Positions 17,138-24,803 of a DNA stretch of 31,984 nucleotides are shown piece after piece. The DNA is from an uncultured Coriobacteriaceae bacterium (lineage in GTDB: Bacteria > Actinomycetota > Coriobacteriia > Coriobacteriales > UMGS124): NCBI GenBank assembly GCA_902783515.1, contig CACZRK010000273.1, forward strand, positions 1 through 31,984. The letters run 5' to 3'. Under the pieces are notes generated by a model that searched no databases, was not told the origin of the DNA, and was given only the letters and a program-made list of their open reading frames with translations. Every line of letters starts with the position of its first letter. The stretch's first letter is position 1. Made by a program: the position numbers and the translations under genes.

Positions 17138-17679
17138 TGACTCGATACGGAATGCTCATCGACACGAGGAAGTGCGTGGGGTGCTTCACCTGCCTCACGG
17201 CCTGCCAGAGTCAGAACGACCTTCAGCCGGAGGAGGCCTTCATCAAGTTCTCCGAGCTTGAGAACGGCTCCTACCCGAACGCGTCGGTCACCTGCGTGCC
17301 GCACCAGTGCATGCACTGCGCCGACGCCCCCTGCGCCAAGGTCTGCCCGACGAAGGCGACCTTCATCTCCGATGACGGCGTCGTCGGCATCGACACCGGC
17401 CGCTGCATCGGCTGCCTGTACTGCGTCGCCGCCTGCCCGTACGGCGCGCGCGTCGTGAACGAGAAGACCGGCGTGCCCGAGAAGTGCCGCTTCTGCACGG
17501 TTTCCGCCTACGAGAACGGCACCCCGATGTGCACGTGCGTCGAGGCCTGCCCCACCAGCGCGCGTACGTTCGGCGACCTGGACGACCCGGACTGCGACCT
17601 CGTCAAGCAGATCGCCCAGACCGGCGCCCAGCCCCTGCTCGGCGACACCACCGACTCCAGCATCTACTACGTGAGGTGA
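17137..17679 (+). CDS. Four-cluster ferredoxin subunit (PsrB/NrfC/DmsB type)
   Basis: A 180-residue subunit that links the catalytic subunit to the membrane subunit. Cluster motifs: Cys13/16/19/23 (CVGCFTCLTAC), Cys58/61/66/70, Cys90/93/96/100 (CIGCLYCVAAC), and Cys117/120 with the 132-138 group (CTCVEAC). It has no signal of its own, as is usual for this family, which is carried out with the Tat-exported partner. The ATG overlaps the upstream TGA (TGATG), and the membrane-subunit gene begins seven bases after its stop, so the three form a tight operon. Confidence 0.92.
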   Translation: MTRYGMLIDTRKCVGCFTCLTACQSQNDLQPEEAFIKFSELENGSYPNASVTCVPHQCMHCADAPCAKVCPTKATFISDDGVVGIDTGRCIGCLYCVAACPYGARVVNEKTGVPEKCRFCTVSAYENGTPMCTCVEACPTSARTFGDLDDPDCDLVKQIAQTGAQPLLGDTTDSSIYYVR

Positions 17680-17686
17680 CGCTGAC

Positions 17687-18652
17687 ATGACGTATGAACC
17701 CGTATGGGGTGCCATCATCGCGTGGTATCTCTTCCTGGCAGGCCTGGGCGGTGGCGCGTTCTGTACCTCCGCGATCGCCTCATGGCTCTACCCGCAGGCC
17801 ATCAAGGTCCGCAAGATCGGCCGCGTCATCGCGCTCGTCACCGTGTGCGTCGGCCTCGCGCTGCTGATGCTTGACGCGCGCGCCGGCTTCATGCACCCCT
17901 GGCGCTTCGCGCTGCTGCTGGACGATCTCTCCAGCTCGGTCATGAGCTGGGGCGTCGTGTTCCTGGCCGTGTTCATCATCATCGGCCTGGCGGTCGTGAT
18001 CGTCGAGATCTGCGACTCCCGCTTCCGTCGCGCCAACCCCGACGGCGTGTGGGCGCATCGTCACCCGCAGCTCGCCAAGAACGGCGTGAGGGTCCCGCAG
18101 TGGCTCAACATCGCCGGCGTCGTGTTCGCCCTGCTGGTCGCGGGCTACACCGGCGCGCTGCTCGGCGTGGTCAGCACGTTCCCGCTGTGGAACCACCCGC
18201 TGCTGCCCGTGCTGTTCGTCGTCTCGGCGCTTTCGACCGGCATCGCGAGCGTCGTGTTCTGCGGCGAGCTCTTCGCCAAGGATGAGGTCGAGGCACTGCC
18301 GGTCATCAGCCGGACTCACTATGGTCTCGTCGCCGTTGAGATGGTCCTGGTCGCGCTGATGCTCTTCGTGCTCAACCTCCAGTCCACCGACGCCCACGCG
18401 ACCGTCATGAGCCTCGTGGCCGGAAAGTTCTCGGTGCAGTTCTGGGTGCTGTTCGTCCTGATCGGCCTCGTGCTGCCCTTCATCGTGGAGACGTGGGAGC
18501 TCTTCTGCCCCGCCCACGCGAACCACAGGGCCCTCGCTCGCGGCGTCAGCGCCCTGAGCGAGGCGGGCGTGATGGTCGGCGGCTTCTTCCTGCGCTACCT
18601 GATCATCGTCGCCGCGCTGCCGGCAGGCTTCATGGCCGGCCTCGTGTTCTAG
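17687..18652 (+). CDS. NrfD/PsrC-type membrane subunit (quinone-interacting)
   Basis: A 321-residue polytopic membrane protein with about eight or nine hydrophobic helices starting at residue 7 (WGAIIAWYLFLAGLGGGAFCTSA). The N-terminal glycine-rich first helix and the later FLRYLIIVAALPAG end are NrfD/PsrC-like. Members anchor complex iron-sulfur molybdoenzymes and exchange electrons with menaquinone. With the two preceding genes it gives the ABC composition of a polysulfide/thiosulfate/DMSO reductase-type enzyme. No proton-channel claim can be made from sequence alone. Confidence 0.9.
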   Translation: MTYEPVWGAIIAWYLFLAGLGGGAFCTSAIASWLYPQAIKVRKIGRVIALVTVCVGLALLMLDARAGFMHPWRFALLLDDLSSSVMSWGVVFLAVFIIIGLAVVIVEICDSRFRRANPDGVWAHRHPQLAKNGVRVPQWLNIAGVVFALLVAGYTGALLGVVSTFPLWNHPLLPVLFVVSALSTGIASVVFCGELFAKDEVEALPVISRTHYGLVAVEMVLVALMLFVLNLQSTDAHATVMSLVAGKFSVQFWVLFVLIGLVLPFIVETWELFCPAHANHRALARGVSALSEAGVMVGGFFLRYLIIVAALPAGFMAGLVF

Positions 18653-18996
18653 CGACCGACGGTCGGGGGCGGCCCGGACGGCGCGACGCAGCGATGCGAA
18701 GCGCCGCCGAGCCGCCCCGGCTTTCTCGGGCGGATTGCGGCCTCGTCCCCGCGCGTCCAGCCACGCGTGGGCGGACGGCCCAATCCTTCCGAGAAAGCGT
18801 CACCGTCATGACACGCGTAGCCGCGCGTGCCGGATGTGCGTGGCTACGCCTGTCGAATGTGCGTGGCTGCGCGTGTGCAAGTACGACTCTTTGCTTGATT
18901 TGTCACATTGGTTCACGCGTCCCCGGCTGTGCCGGGCACGACGCGACCACCCGACGTCATGGGCACCGGCATGACGGGACGAAACCAGGAGGCGGC
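18653..18996. other. Intergenic region rich in inverted and direct repeats
   Basis: These 344 bases hold the hairpin at 18721-18797 and short repeats. ATGTGCGTGGCT occurs at 18834-18845 and 18857-18868, 23 bases apart, and a related inverted form (ACGCGTAGCCGCGCG) precedes them. The end of the region carries AGGAGG (18987-18992) for the Nudix gene. No credible gene is seen. Confidence 0.55.
18721..18797. terminator. Long hairpin downstream of the redox operon
   Basis: CTTTCTCGG (18721-18729) pairs with CCGAGAAAG (18789-18797). Inside, GGATT pairs with AATCC and GGCC with GGCC, with small mismatches. The loop contains the perfect palindrome CCACGCGTGG (18761-18770). It starts about 70 bases after the NrfD stop and is placed like an operon terminator. 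No strong T run follows, so a structured RNA or protein site is also possible. Confidence 0.45.
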
Positions 18997-19593
18997 ATGA
19001 TGAGCGTCTGCACCATCTCCGTGAGCGACGACATGACGTCGACCGCGCCACGGGTGATCCATGCCACGGGCAGATGCGTGGCGGCAGCCATGGCGCCCGT
19101 CGCACCGGACGCCGCCTCGTCCGCCACGACCGCCGATCTCTCGGCGCGCATCGCGCCGAGCGTGCGCGTGACGGGGGTTCTCATCGAGCACAACGCGCTG
19201 CTCCTTGAGCACATGGTGCTCCGCGAGCGCTCGCACTGGACGCTGCCGGGCGGTCACCTGCAGTACGGCGAGACGATCGACCAGTGCCTGCGTCGAGAGA
19301 TGCGTGAGGAGACCGGTCTTGACGTCGCCGTTGACGACATGCTCTACGTCTGTGATCGCTTTCATGGCCTCGGCAGCCATGTCGTCGACATGAGCTTCCT
19401 CATCCATCGCGTCAATGACAGCCGGATCGCCTGTCCGTTGCCGCTCACCGATGACCACATCACCGAAGTCGCGATGGTCCCCTTCGAGAGGCTCACGGAC
19501 TACGGCTTCTCTGCGCACTTCGCCAGCCTCGTCCGCGACGGCTTCCCGAACCGCGGATCCTACGGTGGCGAGTTTCACGCGTTCTACGGCTAG
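18997..19593 (+). CDS. Nudix hydrolase
   Basis: A 198-residue hydrolase of nucleoside-diphosphate-linked compounds. The Nudix box is complete (G86 x5 E92 x7 R100 E101 xx E104 E105 x G107), seen as GHLQYGETIDQCLRREMREE. The catalytic domain starts near residue 56 (VRVTGVLIEHNALLLEH); the first 55 residues are less ordered and Ala-rich. The start has AGGAGG four bases before the ATG at 18997; the adjacent ATG at 19000 is equally possible. The specific substrate cannot be inferred. Its TAG stop abuts the TAG of the convergent gene with no base between (TAGCTA). Confidence 0.88.
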   Translation: MMSVCTISVSDDMTSTAPRVIHATGRCVAAAMAPVAPDAASSATTADLSARIAPSVRVTGVLIEHNALLLEHMVLRERSHWTLPGGHLQYGETIDQCLRREMREETGLDVAVDDMLYVCDRFHGLGSHVVDMSFLIHRVNDSRIACPLPLTDDHITEVAMVPFERLTDYGFSAHFASLVRDGFPNRGSYGGEFHAFYG

Positions 19594-20736
19594 CTAGGCA
19601 AGGGCGAGCATCATGGCCGTCCACGCGACGATGACGACGAGCGTCACGACGGCGGACTTCCCAAAGCCAAGCGCATAGGCGTCACCCGGCGAGAGCCTGC
19701 GGCTCGCCACGGCACGATATGCCGCGATGATGGCAACGATGACGCCCGCAGCCAGCGAGGCGATCAGCACGGCGATCCCCCCGCGGAACAGCGCCGGATA
19801 CGCCATGATCGAACCCGCCGCCATCCGTCTACAGACGACGAACCAGATGACGAGGGCGACGAGCGCGACCACGCAGAAGATCACGAACGGCAGCGTGCCC
19901 ACACCGCGCGCGCCACCGGGGGCTTCGTCGTCAACGGGCTCCTGACGCATCCCCTTGGTCGCGTACGCCGACGTCTCTTGATCTAGCCGTGCCCCCGACG
20001 GTCGCTCGCCAGCAGCCTGAGAGGGCGCCTGCTGGAAAGCGCGCGCCTGCTCCTCAGCCCTCGCTCGCGTCTGAGCCTCGCGCTCGGCCGCCGCACGCTC
20101 GGCCCGCGCCTCCGACTCCTCGCGCCGCATCCTGTTGACAAGGGGGTTCACCGCCGCCTGCTGATGGCGAGTCTCCGGACGGCTCGGGACCTCTCGCCGC
20201 GCCATCGCCACGTCCTCGGGAGCCATCGGTGACGCGGGCGCCTCTCCGGATCGCGGAGCCCCACCCTCGACGCGTCCCGCCTCGGCCTTCTCGACGTCCT
20301 CCGCCGCCCCTTCCATGCGTCGGCGCATCATCTCCGGCTGAAGGAACGCAGGCATCGACGCCCTTGCGGGGGCGGCGGCAGACGAGGCCGCCGGCGCGGG
20401 AGCCTCAGAGACGGCCTCGCGTGCCATGGTGTCATGACGAGGTTCCCCCGCCACCCTTGCAGGCTCGGCGTTCTGTGCCTCTCGCATGGAGGCATACCGC
20501 GAGGCCGCCGTGTACCGGCTGTACATGCGAAAATCCGCAGATGGGCCACCATGCGAAACCAGGTCGCCCGAAGCCGCGGGCACACCACGCACGCCCGCTG
20601 GCTGCGGTGGGAAATCACTCGATGCAGATTCTATCGACGAGGCTGAGGACGGACGCGCTCCCCGGACGCCCTCGCGTCGTTGCGGGAGCTCTGGATCGCG
20701 TGTAGTCTGCTTCATATCAGATGAATTGGCTGCCAT
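19594..20736 (-). CDS. Unknown membrane protein with long disordered N-terminal region and three C-terminal helices
   Basis: A 380-residue protein that I do not recognise. Residues 1-270 are hydrophilic and low complexity, rich in Ala, Glu, Arg and Pro; about 195-255 have long charged helical stretches (EESEARAERAAAEREAQTRA) that may form a coiled coil. Three hydrophobic helices follow (LPFVIFCVVALVALVIWFVV; GGIAVLIASLAAGVIVAII; AVVTLVVIVAWTAMMLALA). The protein is therefore probably anchored by its C-terminus with a large cytoplasmic arm. The start at 20736 has AAAGG four bases upstream; earlier in-frame starts are possible but less likely. It is divergent from rlmN and shares its 3' boundary with the Nudix gene. 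Confidence 0.7.
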   Translation of the reverse strand: MAANSSDMKQTTRDPELPQRREGVRGARPSSASSIESASSDFPPQPAGVRGVPAASGDLVSHGGPSADFRMYSRYTAASRYASMREAQNAEPARVAGEPRHDTMAREAVSEAPAPAASSAAAPARASMPAFLQPEMMRRRMEGAAEDVEKAEAGRVEGGAPRSGEAPASPMAPEDVAMARREVPSRPETRHQQAAVNPLVNRMRREESEARAERAAAEREAQTRARAEEQARAFQQAPSQAAGERPSGARLDQETSAYATKGMRQEPVDDEAPGGARGVGTLPFVIFCVVALVALVIWFVVCRRMAAGSIMAYPALFRGGIAVLIASLAAGVIVAIIAAYRAVASRRLSPGDAYALGFGKSAVVTLVVIVAWTAMMLALA

Positions 20737-20896
20737 AGTGCCTTTCATGGTTTCGCACACTGGATGGTGGTTCTCGCCATGTAGGCTCCGCGCCATCACG
20801 CCACTACCTCCATGGCATTGTACCGTGTTTCGTTGATTGATGAGAGAACTCACTGCAGCACAGCATGAGCTGCATATGGAGAGCGAGGAACTACCC

Positions 20897-21943
20897 ATGG
20901 AACGAGCAACCAAGCAGCAGGTCGGCATCAAGGCCCTCACGCGCGACGAGCTTGCCGCCGAGTTTGAGAAGATCGGCCTGCCGAAGTTTCGCGTGAAGCA
21001 GGTCTACCAGTGGCTGTACCAGAAGGGCGCGCACAGCTACGACGAGATGACCAACCTCTCGCTGCCACTGCGCCAGCAGCTGGCGACGGCCTATCCCCTC
21101 TTCTTCCCCGAGATCGTCAAGAAGCAGGTCTCCGCTGACGGCACCCGCAAGTACCTGCTGCGCCTTGCGGACGGTGCCCTTGTCGAGACGGTCGCGATGC
21201 CGACGAAGACCCGCCTGAGCGCATGCGTCTCAACGCAGGCCGGCTGCCCGATGCGCTGCGCCTTCTGCGCCACCGGCCGCAACGGCTACACGCGCAGCCT
21301 CGGCTGCGGCGAGATCGTCGATCAGGTCAACGTGATCGCCCAGGACTTCGGCCAGCGCGTCACCAACGTCGTGCTCATGGGCCAGGGAGAGCCCTTCCTG
21401 AACTACGACGCGACGCTCGAGGCCATGAAGATCATGAACGACAAGGACGCCCTGGAGATCGGTGCGCGCCACATCACTGTCTCCACCTGCGGCATCCTGC
21501 CCCAGATCCGCCGATTCGCCAAGGAGCCCGAGCAGTTCACGCTCGCCGTCTCGCTGCACTCCGCCGTGCAGGAGACCCGCGACCGCATCATGCCCGGCGT
21601 GCGGCAGTACGACCTCGTCCGCCTGCGCGAGGCGCTCATCTCCTATGGCGAGTCCACCGGCCGTCGTCCCACCTACGAGTACGCGCTGATGGGTGGCATC
21701 AACGACAGCAACGAGGAGATGCGCGCTCTTGTTGACTTCACGCGTCACACGCTCTGCCATGTGAACCTGATCCAGCTCAATGCCGTGAAGGGCAGCAGCA
21801 TCAAGCCCTCCACGCCCGAGCGTCTCCAGGCGTTCAAGCGTGCCCTTGAGGCCGCGGGCGTCGAGGTCACCCTGCGTGAGTCCCGCGGGGCTGACATCGA
21901 CGCGGCATGCGGTCAGCTCAAGCAGCGCGCGAGGGTCAGGTAA
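20897..21943 (+). CDS. rlmN: Dual-specificity rRNA/tRNA adenine C2-methyltransferase
   Basis: A 348-residue radical-SAM methyltransferase that makes m2A in 23S rRNA (and in some tRNAs). CxxxCxxC is seen at Cys117, 121 and 124 (CPMRCAFC). The catalytic cysteines correspond to Cys110 (ACVSTQ) and Cys338 (DAACGQL). The glycine-rich SAM motif is MGQGEPFLNYDA, with Gln in place of the common Met. The start is the ATG at 20897 with GAGGA upstream, giving the usual length; in-frame starts exist up to 60 bases upstream. It ends just before a strong hairpin terminator. Confidence 0.93.
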   Translation: MERATKQQVGIKALTRDELAAEFEKIGLPKFRVKQVYQWLYQKGAHSYDEMTNLSLPLRQQLATAYPLFFPEIVKKQVSADGTRKYLLRLADGALVETVAMPTKTRLSACVSTQAGCPMRCAFCATGRNGYTRSLGCGEIVDQVNVIAQDFGQRVTNVVLMGQGEPFLNYDATLEAMKIMNDKDALEIGARHITVSTCGILPQIRRFAKEPEQFTLAVSLHSAVQETRDRIMPGVRQYDLVRLREALISYGESTGRRPTYEYALMGGINDSNEEMRALVDFTRHTLCHVNLIQLNAVKGSSIKPSTPERLQAFKRALEAAGVEVTLRESRGADIDAACGQLKQRARVR

Positions 21944-22011
21944 GCTCGCACTCCGATCGCTTCTAGCGTCTTCCTGCATGCCAACGCACGAACTGATGTC
22001 AAAAAATGTCT

Positions 22012-22059
22012 GAGGGCGCCGCGGGTCGTGGTCAATATCGACCAACCCGCGGCGCCCTC
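22012..22059. terminator. Bidirectional intrinsic terminator after rlmN
   Basis: A perfect 15-bp stem (22012-22026 with 22045-22059, GAGGGCGCCGCGGGT) has an inner GGTC/GACC extension. On the minus strand it is followed by AGACATTTTTT (A-run at 22001-22006). It separates rlmN from the convergent YtxH-like gene and serves at least the minus strand. Confidence 0.8.
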
Positions 22060-22176
22060 GTGTTAGCGACCTCATGACATGGACCCAGACGCACACAGAC
22101 ACAACCAGAGTCACGCGAGCACCCAGGGTCGCGCGAGCGTCACGGCCAGCACGCCGTCATTCATCACGCCATGATG

Positions 22177-22425
22177 CTAGATCCCCAGAGCCTCCCATTG
22201 CTGGTCGGCCCACTGCTGATTCCGAAGTGTCTCGGACGCACGCGTCTCCTCGACCTTCGCGCGATTCTGCTCGACGCGCTCCTGGATGAGGTCCGCCAGA
22301 TCCTTAATCCGACGCGCGGACTCGTCGACCTTCGCGCGAATCTCGTCATCCTTCAGATATAGGCCGACGGCAGCCCCCGCAGCGATGCCGACGACAACAC
22401 CGATCAACAGCATCCCCTTCTTCAT
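22177..22425 (-). CDS. YtxH-like small membrane protein
   Basis: An 82-residue protein with one N-terminal helix (GMLLIGVVVGIAAGAAVGLYL, residues about 4-24) followed by a charged, helical tail (DEIRAKVDESARRIKDLADL). This is the pattern of YtxH-domain general stress proteins, whose role is poorly known. The start is the ATG at 22425 with AAGGAG upstream; a further ATG at 22467 would add a basic leader. It is followed by the 22012-22059 terminator. Confidence 0.7.
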   Translation of the reverse strand: MKKGMLLIGVVVGIAAGAAVGLYLKDDEIRAKVDESARRIKDLADLIQERVEQNRAKVEETRASETLRNQQWADQQWEALGI

Positions 22426-22535
22426 GCGATCACTCCTTCTCGGCATTTCACCACGCATGACCTTCAAACGCGATGTGCGCGTTCTCGTCTACAGCGTCAT
22501 GTCGTCCGCGGCGCGTGAGCACATCTCCTGCCATT

Positions 22536-23411
22536 CTACCGTATGAGACTGCTTAGGATTCTATTGAGATCATTCTCATCAGTAAATTTTATTTCAATTT
22601 TAAATGAATCTTTATCCTTTTTGATTTTCACACCCGTATTGAGCAATGAGCTCAGATCGTCTGAGATGCGCTTGAACGCCGTCGGCAACGTCGCGCGAAC
22701 CTTGGAAGGCTTCTCTTTTGACTCGGTCGTCGCCTTGGCCACGATCTGCTCAACATCTCGTACCGAGAGCCCCTGCTCGACGATGCGGTTTGCAAGCTCA
22801 ATTTGTGCCTCGCCGTCCTCAAGGGCAAGCAATGCACGCGCATGACCAGCGGTTATCTTCCCGTCAAACAACAAGTCCTGCACTTCGCCTGGCAGATCAA
22901 GCAGTCGCATCGTATTCGCCACGGCCGAGCGTGATTTGGAAAGTCGCTTCGCTAGCTCTGTCTGCGTGATACCCGTGCGCTGGATCAACTCATGGTATGC
23001 GCGCGCTTCTTCGATCGCGTTCAAATCACACCGCTGAATATTCTCGATAAGGGCTATCTCGAGCGTCTCATTATCATCGATATCACGAATGATGGCCGGA
23101 ATCTCCGTGAGTTGTGCCCTCATGGCAGCTTGATATCGACGTTCGCCAGCGATGATCTCATAGCCATTTCCATCATGCCGCACGAGGATCGGCTGAAGAA
23201 CGCCCACAGCTTTGATCGAGTCCGCGAGCTCATTGAGCTCAGCCTCATCAAACACCGTACGAGGCTGATGAATGTTCGGATGGATCTTATCGAGCGGGAT
23301 GTTCGCGTCAGCCCGGAGTTGCTGCGCGGGCTGCTCGTCAACATGTGCCTCAATTGCTGACTCGCTGATGAGAGAGCTTAGTCCCTTCCCGAGTCCTGTC
23401 TTCTTAACCAC
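22536..23411 (-). CDS. parB: Chromosome-partitioning protein ParB
   Basis: A 291-residue ParB/Spo0J. The N-terminal GLGKGLSSLI is the ParA-interacting motif. CTP-binding motifs GERRY (89-93) and ENIQR (123-127) are seen, with an HTH at about 149-170 (TQTELAKRLSKSRSAVANTMRLL) and a C-terminal dimerisation region. It spreads from parS as a CTP-dependent clamp and loads ParA/SMC at the origin. The GTG start at 23411 is preferred because AAAGGAGG lies upstream and the protein then begins VVKKTGLGKG, the usual ParB N-terminus. It overlaps the parA end by eight bases. Codons here use A and T more than the left half of the window. Confidence 0.95.
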   Translation of the reverse strand: MVKKTGLGKGLSSLISESAIEAHVDEQPAQQLRADANIPLDKIHPNIHQPRTVFDEAELNELADSIKAVGVLQPILVRHDGNGYEIIAGERRYQAAMRAQLTEIPAIIRDIDDNETLEIALIENIQRCDLNAIEEARAYHELIQRTGITQTELAKRLSKSRSAVANTMRLLDLPGEVQDLLFDGKITAGHARALLALEDGEAQIELANRIVEQGLSVRDVEQIVAKATTESKEKPSKVRATLPTAFKRISDDLSSLLNTGVKIKKDKDSFKIEIKFTDENDLNRILSSLIR

Positions 23412-24192
23412 GCTTGACAACCTCCTTTGCAAGCTCCTTGTATGCCTCGGCTCCCTTGCTCTTCGGAGCATATTCAAAGATCGACTGGCCGTAACTCGGC
23501 GCCTCGCTCAGACGAATGCTGCGAGGGATGACCGTCTTGAAGGTGACATCCTTGAAGTAGCTGCGCACCTCTTCGTCCACTTGCTTCGAGAGTGAGGTAC
23601 GCGTGTCATACATCGTCATGAGGGCACCCATGATTGAGAGCTCTGGGTTCAGATGCGCTTGGATCATCTTGAGTGATTCGAGGAGCTTCGTCAGTCCTTC
23701 AAGTGCGTAGTATTCACATTGAATTGGGATGATCAGATAGTTGCTCGCTGCCAGCGCGTTGATGGTCAAAATACCGAGGGATGGAGGACAGTCGATAAGC
23801 ACGTAATCATATTGATCAACGACCGACGCAAGCGCGTCCTTGAGCCGCATCTCACGCGCAATCATTGACACAAGCTCGATCTCAGCACCCGCAAGCTGAA
23901 TCGTGGATGGCAGAATCGAAACACCTTTCGTACTTGTCTCTAGAATGACGTCTTCTGCCTTGCGCTCCCCGACAAGTGTGTCATACACGCTTCCATCCTC
24001 GCAGGCAGATTTATCTATCCCAAAGCCTGACGTCGCGTTGCCTTGGGGGTCAAAGTCAACAACGAGAACCTTGTATTTCAGATGACCAAGGGCTGCAGCA
24101 AGATTGACTGCAGTCGTTGATTTGCCGACGCCACCCTTCTGATTCATGAGTGCGATTACCTTCGTCGATCCATCGGTCTTTCTCTTGGTCAT
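23404..24192 (-). CDS. parA: Chromosome-partitioning ATPase ParA (Soj)
   Basis: A 262-residue deviant Walker ATPase. KGGVGKST (about 19-26), the Walker A' DFDPQGNAT motif and the DCPPSLGILT motif are all present. It binds DNA non-specifically and moves origins together with ParB. The ATG at 24192 gives a normal N-terminus (MTKRKTDGSTKVIAL); the frame extends to an ATG at 24291, which would add 33 unusual residues with a poorly placed ribosome site, so I prefer the shorter form. parB follows with an eight-base overlap, and parS sites lie immediately upstream. Confidence 0.93.
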   Translation of the reverse strand: MTKRKTDGSTKVIALMNQKGGVGKSTTAVNLAAALGHLKYKVLVVDFDPQGNATSGFGIDKSACEDGSVYDTLVGERKAEDVILETSTKGVSILPSTIQLAGAEIELVSMIAREMRLKDALASVVDQYDYVLIDCPPSLGILTINALAASNYLIIPIQCEYYALEGLTKLLESLKMIQAHLNPELSIMGALMTMYDTRTSLSKQVDEEVRSYFKDVTFKTVIPRSIRLSEAPSYGQSIFEYAPKSKGAEAYKELAKEVVKRG

Positions 24193-24391
24193 GAGAACCA
24201 TCCCAACTCGCCATGCCACAGCATGCGCTAACGAATCGAATCCTGCATTTGGAACGGTTTGCTGGCACTCGATACCTATGCTCGTGGCCATCTCTTCTGG
24301 ATGACTAGACTACATGCTTTCATGCCCCTTCGCACCAACAAAGAGATGTTCTTTCTTTTCGTCTGACAGTATTTCTGCAGTGATGGACTTA

Positions 24392-24414
24392 TGGCTCGTT
24401 TACCTGCGGGGATA
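24392..24414 (+). promoter_or_regulatory. 23-bp motif shared with oriC
   Basis: The segment, with core CGTTTACCTGCGG, matches 29225-29247 in the middle of the DnaA-box array at 21 of 23 positions, in the same orientation. It lies 50 bases from the nearest parS. I know of no named site with this sequence; a protein that contacts both the origin and the par locus is a possible binder. Confidence 0.55.
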
Positions 24415-24464
24415 GTGAACGAATCCGCTTGACTCGTCCCGACAGAATGTTGTTAACCCGTGAG

Positions 24465-24480
24465 TGTTTCACGTGAAACG
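24465..24480. promoter_or_regulatory. parS: parS site
   Basis: The perfect 14-bp palindrome GTTTCACGTGAAAC lies at 24466-24479 within TGTTTCACGTGAAACG. It matches the bacterial parS consensus (TGTTNCACGTGAAACA) and is near parAB. Confidence 0.95.
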
Positions 24481-24626
24481 CCACATTGACACTATCCGGT
24501 ATTATCAGTACTCACATTCATGCCCCATACCTGATGACAAACCCTTTGCCATATCGACAAGAACAACCAGTTGCGTCATAGCGGGCCAAAATCTCATCAG
24601 ACTAAAGCAGCGTCACTCCTCATACC

Positions 24627-24656
24627 CAGTCGATGTTTCACGTGAAACATCGACTG
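24627..24656. promoter_or_regulatory. parS: parS site inside a perfect 30-bp palindrome
   Basis: The full consensus TGTTTCACGTGAAACA is at 24634-24649. The dyad symmetry continues outward without a mismatch to 24627 (CAGTCGA) and 24656, so the palindrome is 30 bp. Most parS sites are symmetric over 16 bp only. Confidence 0.95.
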
Positions 24657-24727
24657 AAATGGATTAGCACACAAGTATGGTCGAAAACAGTTCTCAGCTG
24701 CAATTGTCACATCTGCATTCTGTAAAC

Positions 24728-24766
24728 GAGAAGAGATGCACGTCGTTGCAACGTGCATCTCTTCTC
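24728..24766. terminator. Hairpin terminator near the 3' end of rsmG
   Basis: A perfect 16-bp stem (24728-24743 with 24751-24766, starting GAGAAGAGATGCACGT) has a 7-base loop. It lies 38 bases past the rsmG stop on the minus strand. The following minus-strand bases (GTTTACAG) are only modestly T-rich. Confidence 0.7.
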
Positions 24767-24803
24767 TGATTGAATCATCTTTACAGCAGATATTAACTAT
24801 ACG

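Larger units (their letters stand above)
24193..24803. other. AT-rich intergenic region upstream of parA carrying two parS sites
   Basis: This stretch holds the parA leader, the oriC-shared motif (24392-24414), parS sites at 24465 and 24634, and a terminator at 24728-24766 for rsmG. An open frame on the plus strand spans both parS sites, but it is explained by chance in AT-rich DNA. Confidence 0.7.

Noticed and set aside
24193..24291. 33-residue N-terminal extension of ParA from the ATG at 24291
   Set aside because: The family starts just before the KVIALMNQKGGVGKS region, and the upstream ATG has a ribosome-like site too close to it.
24464..24667. A plus-strand 67-codon frame spanning two parS sites
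   Set aside because: It consists largely of parS palindromes and AT-rich spacer and has no ribosome site.
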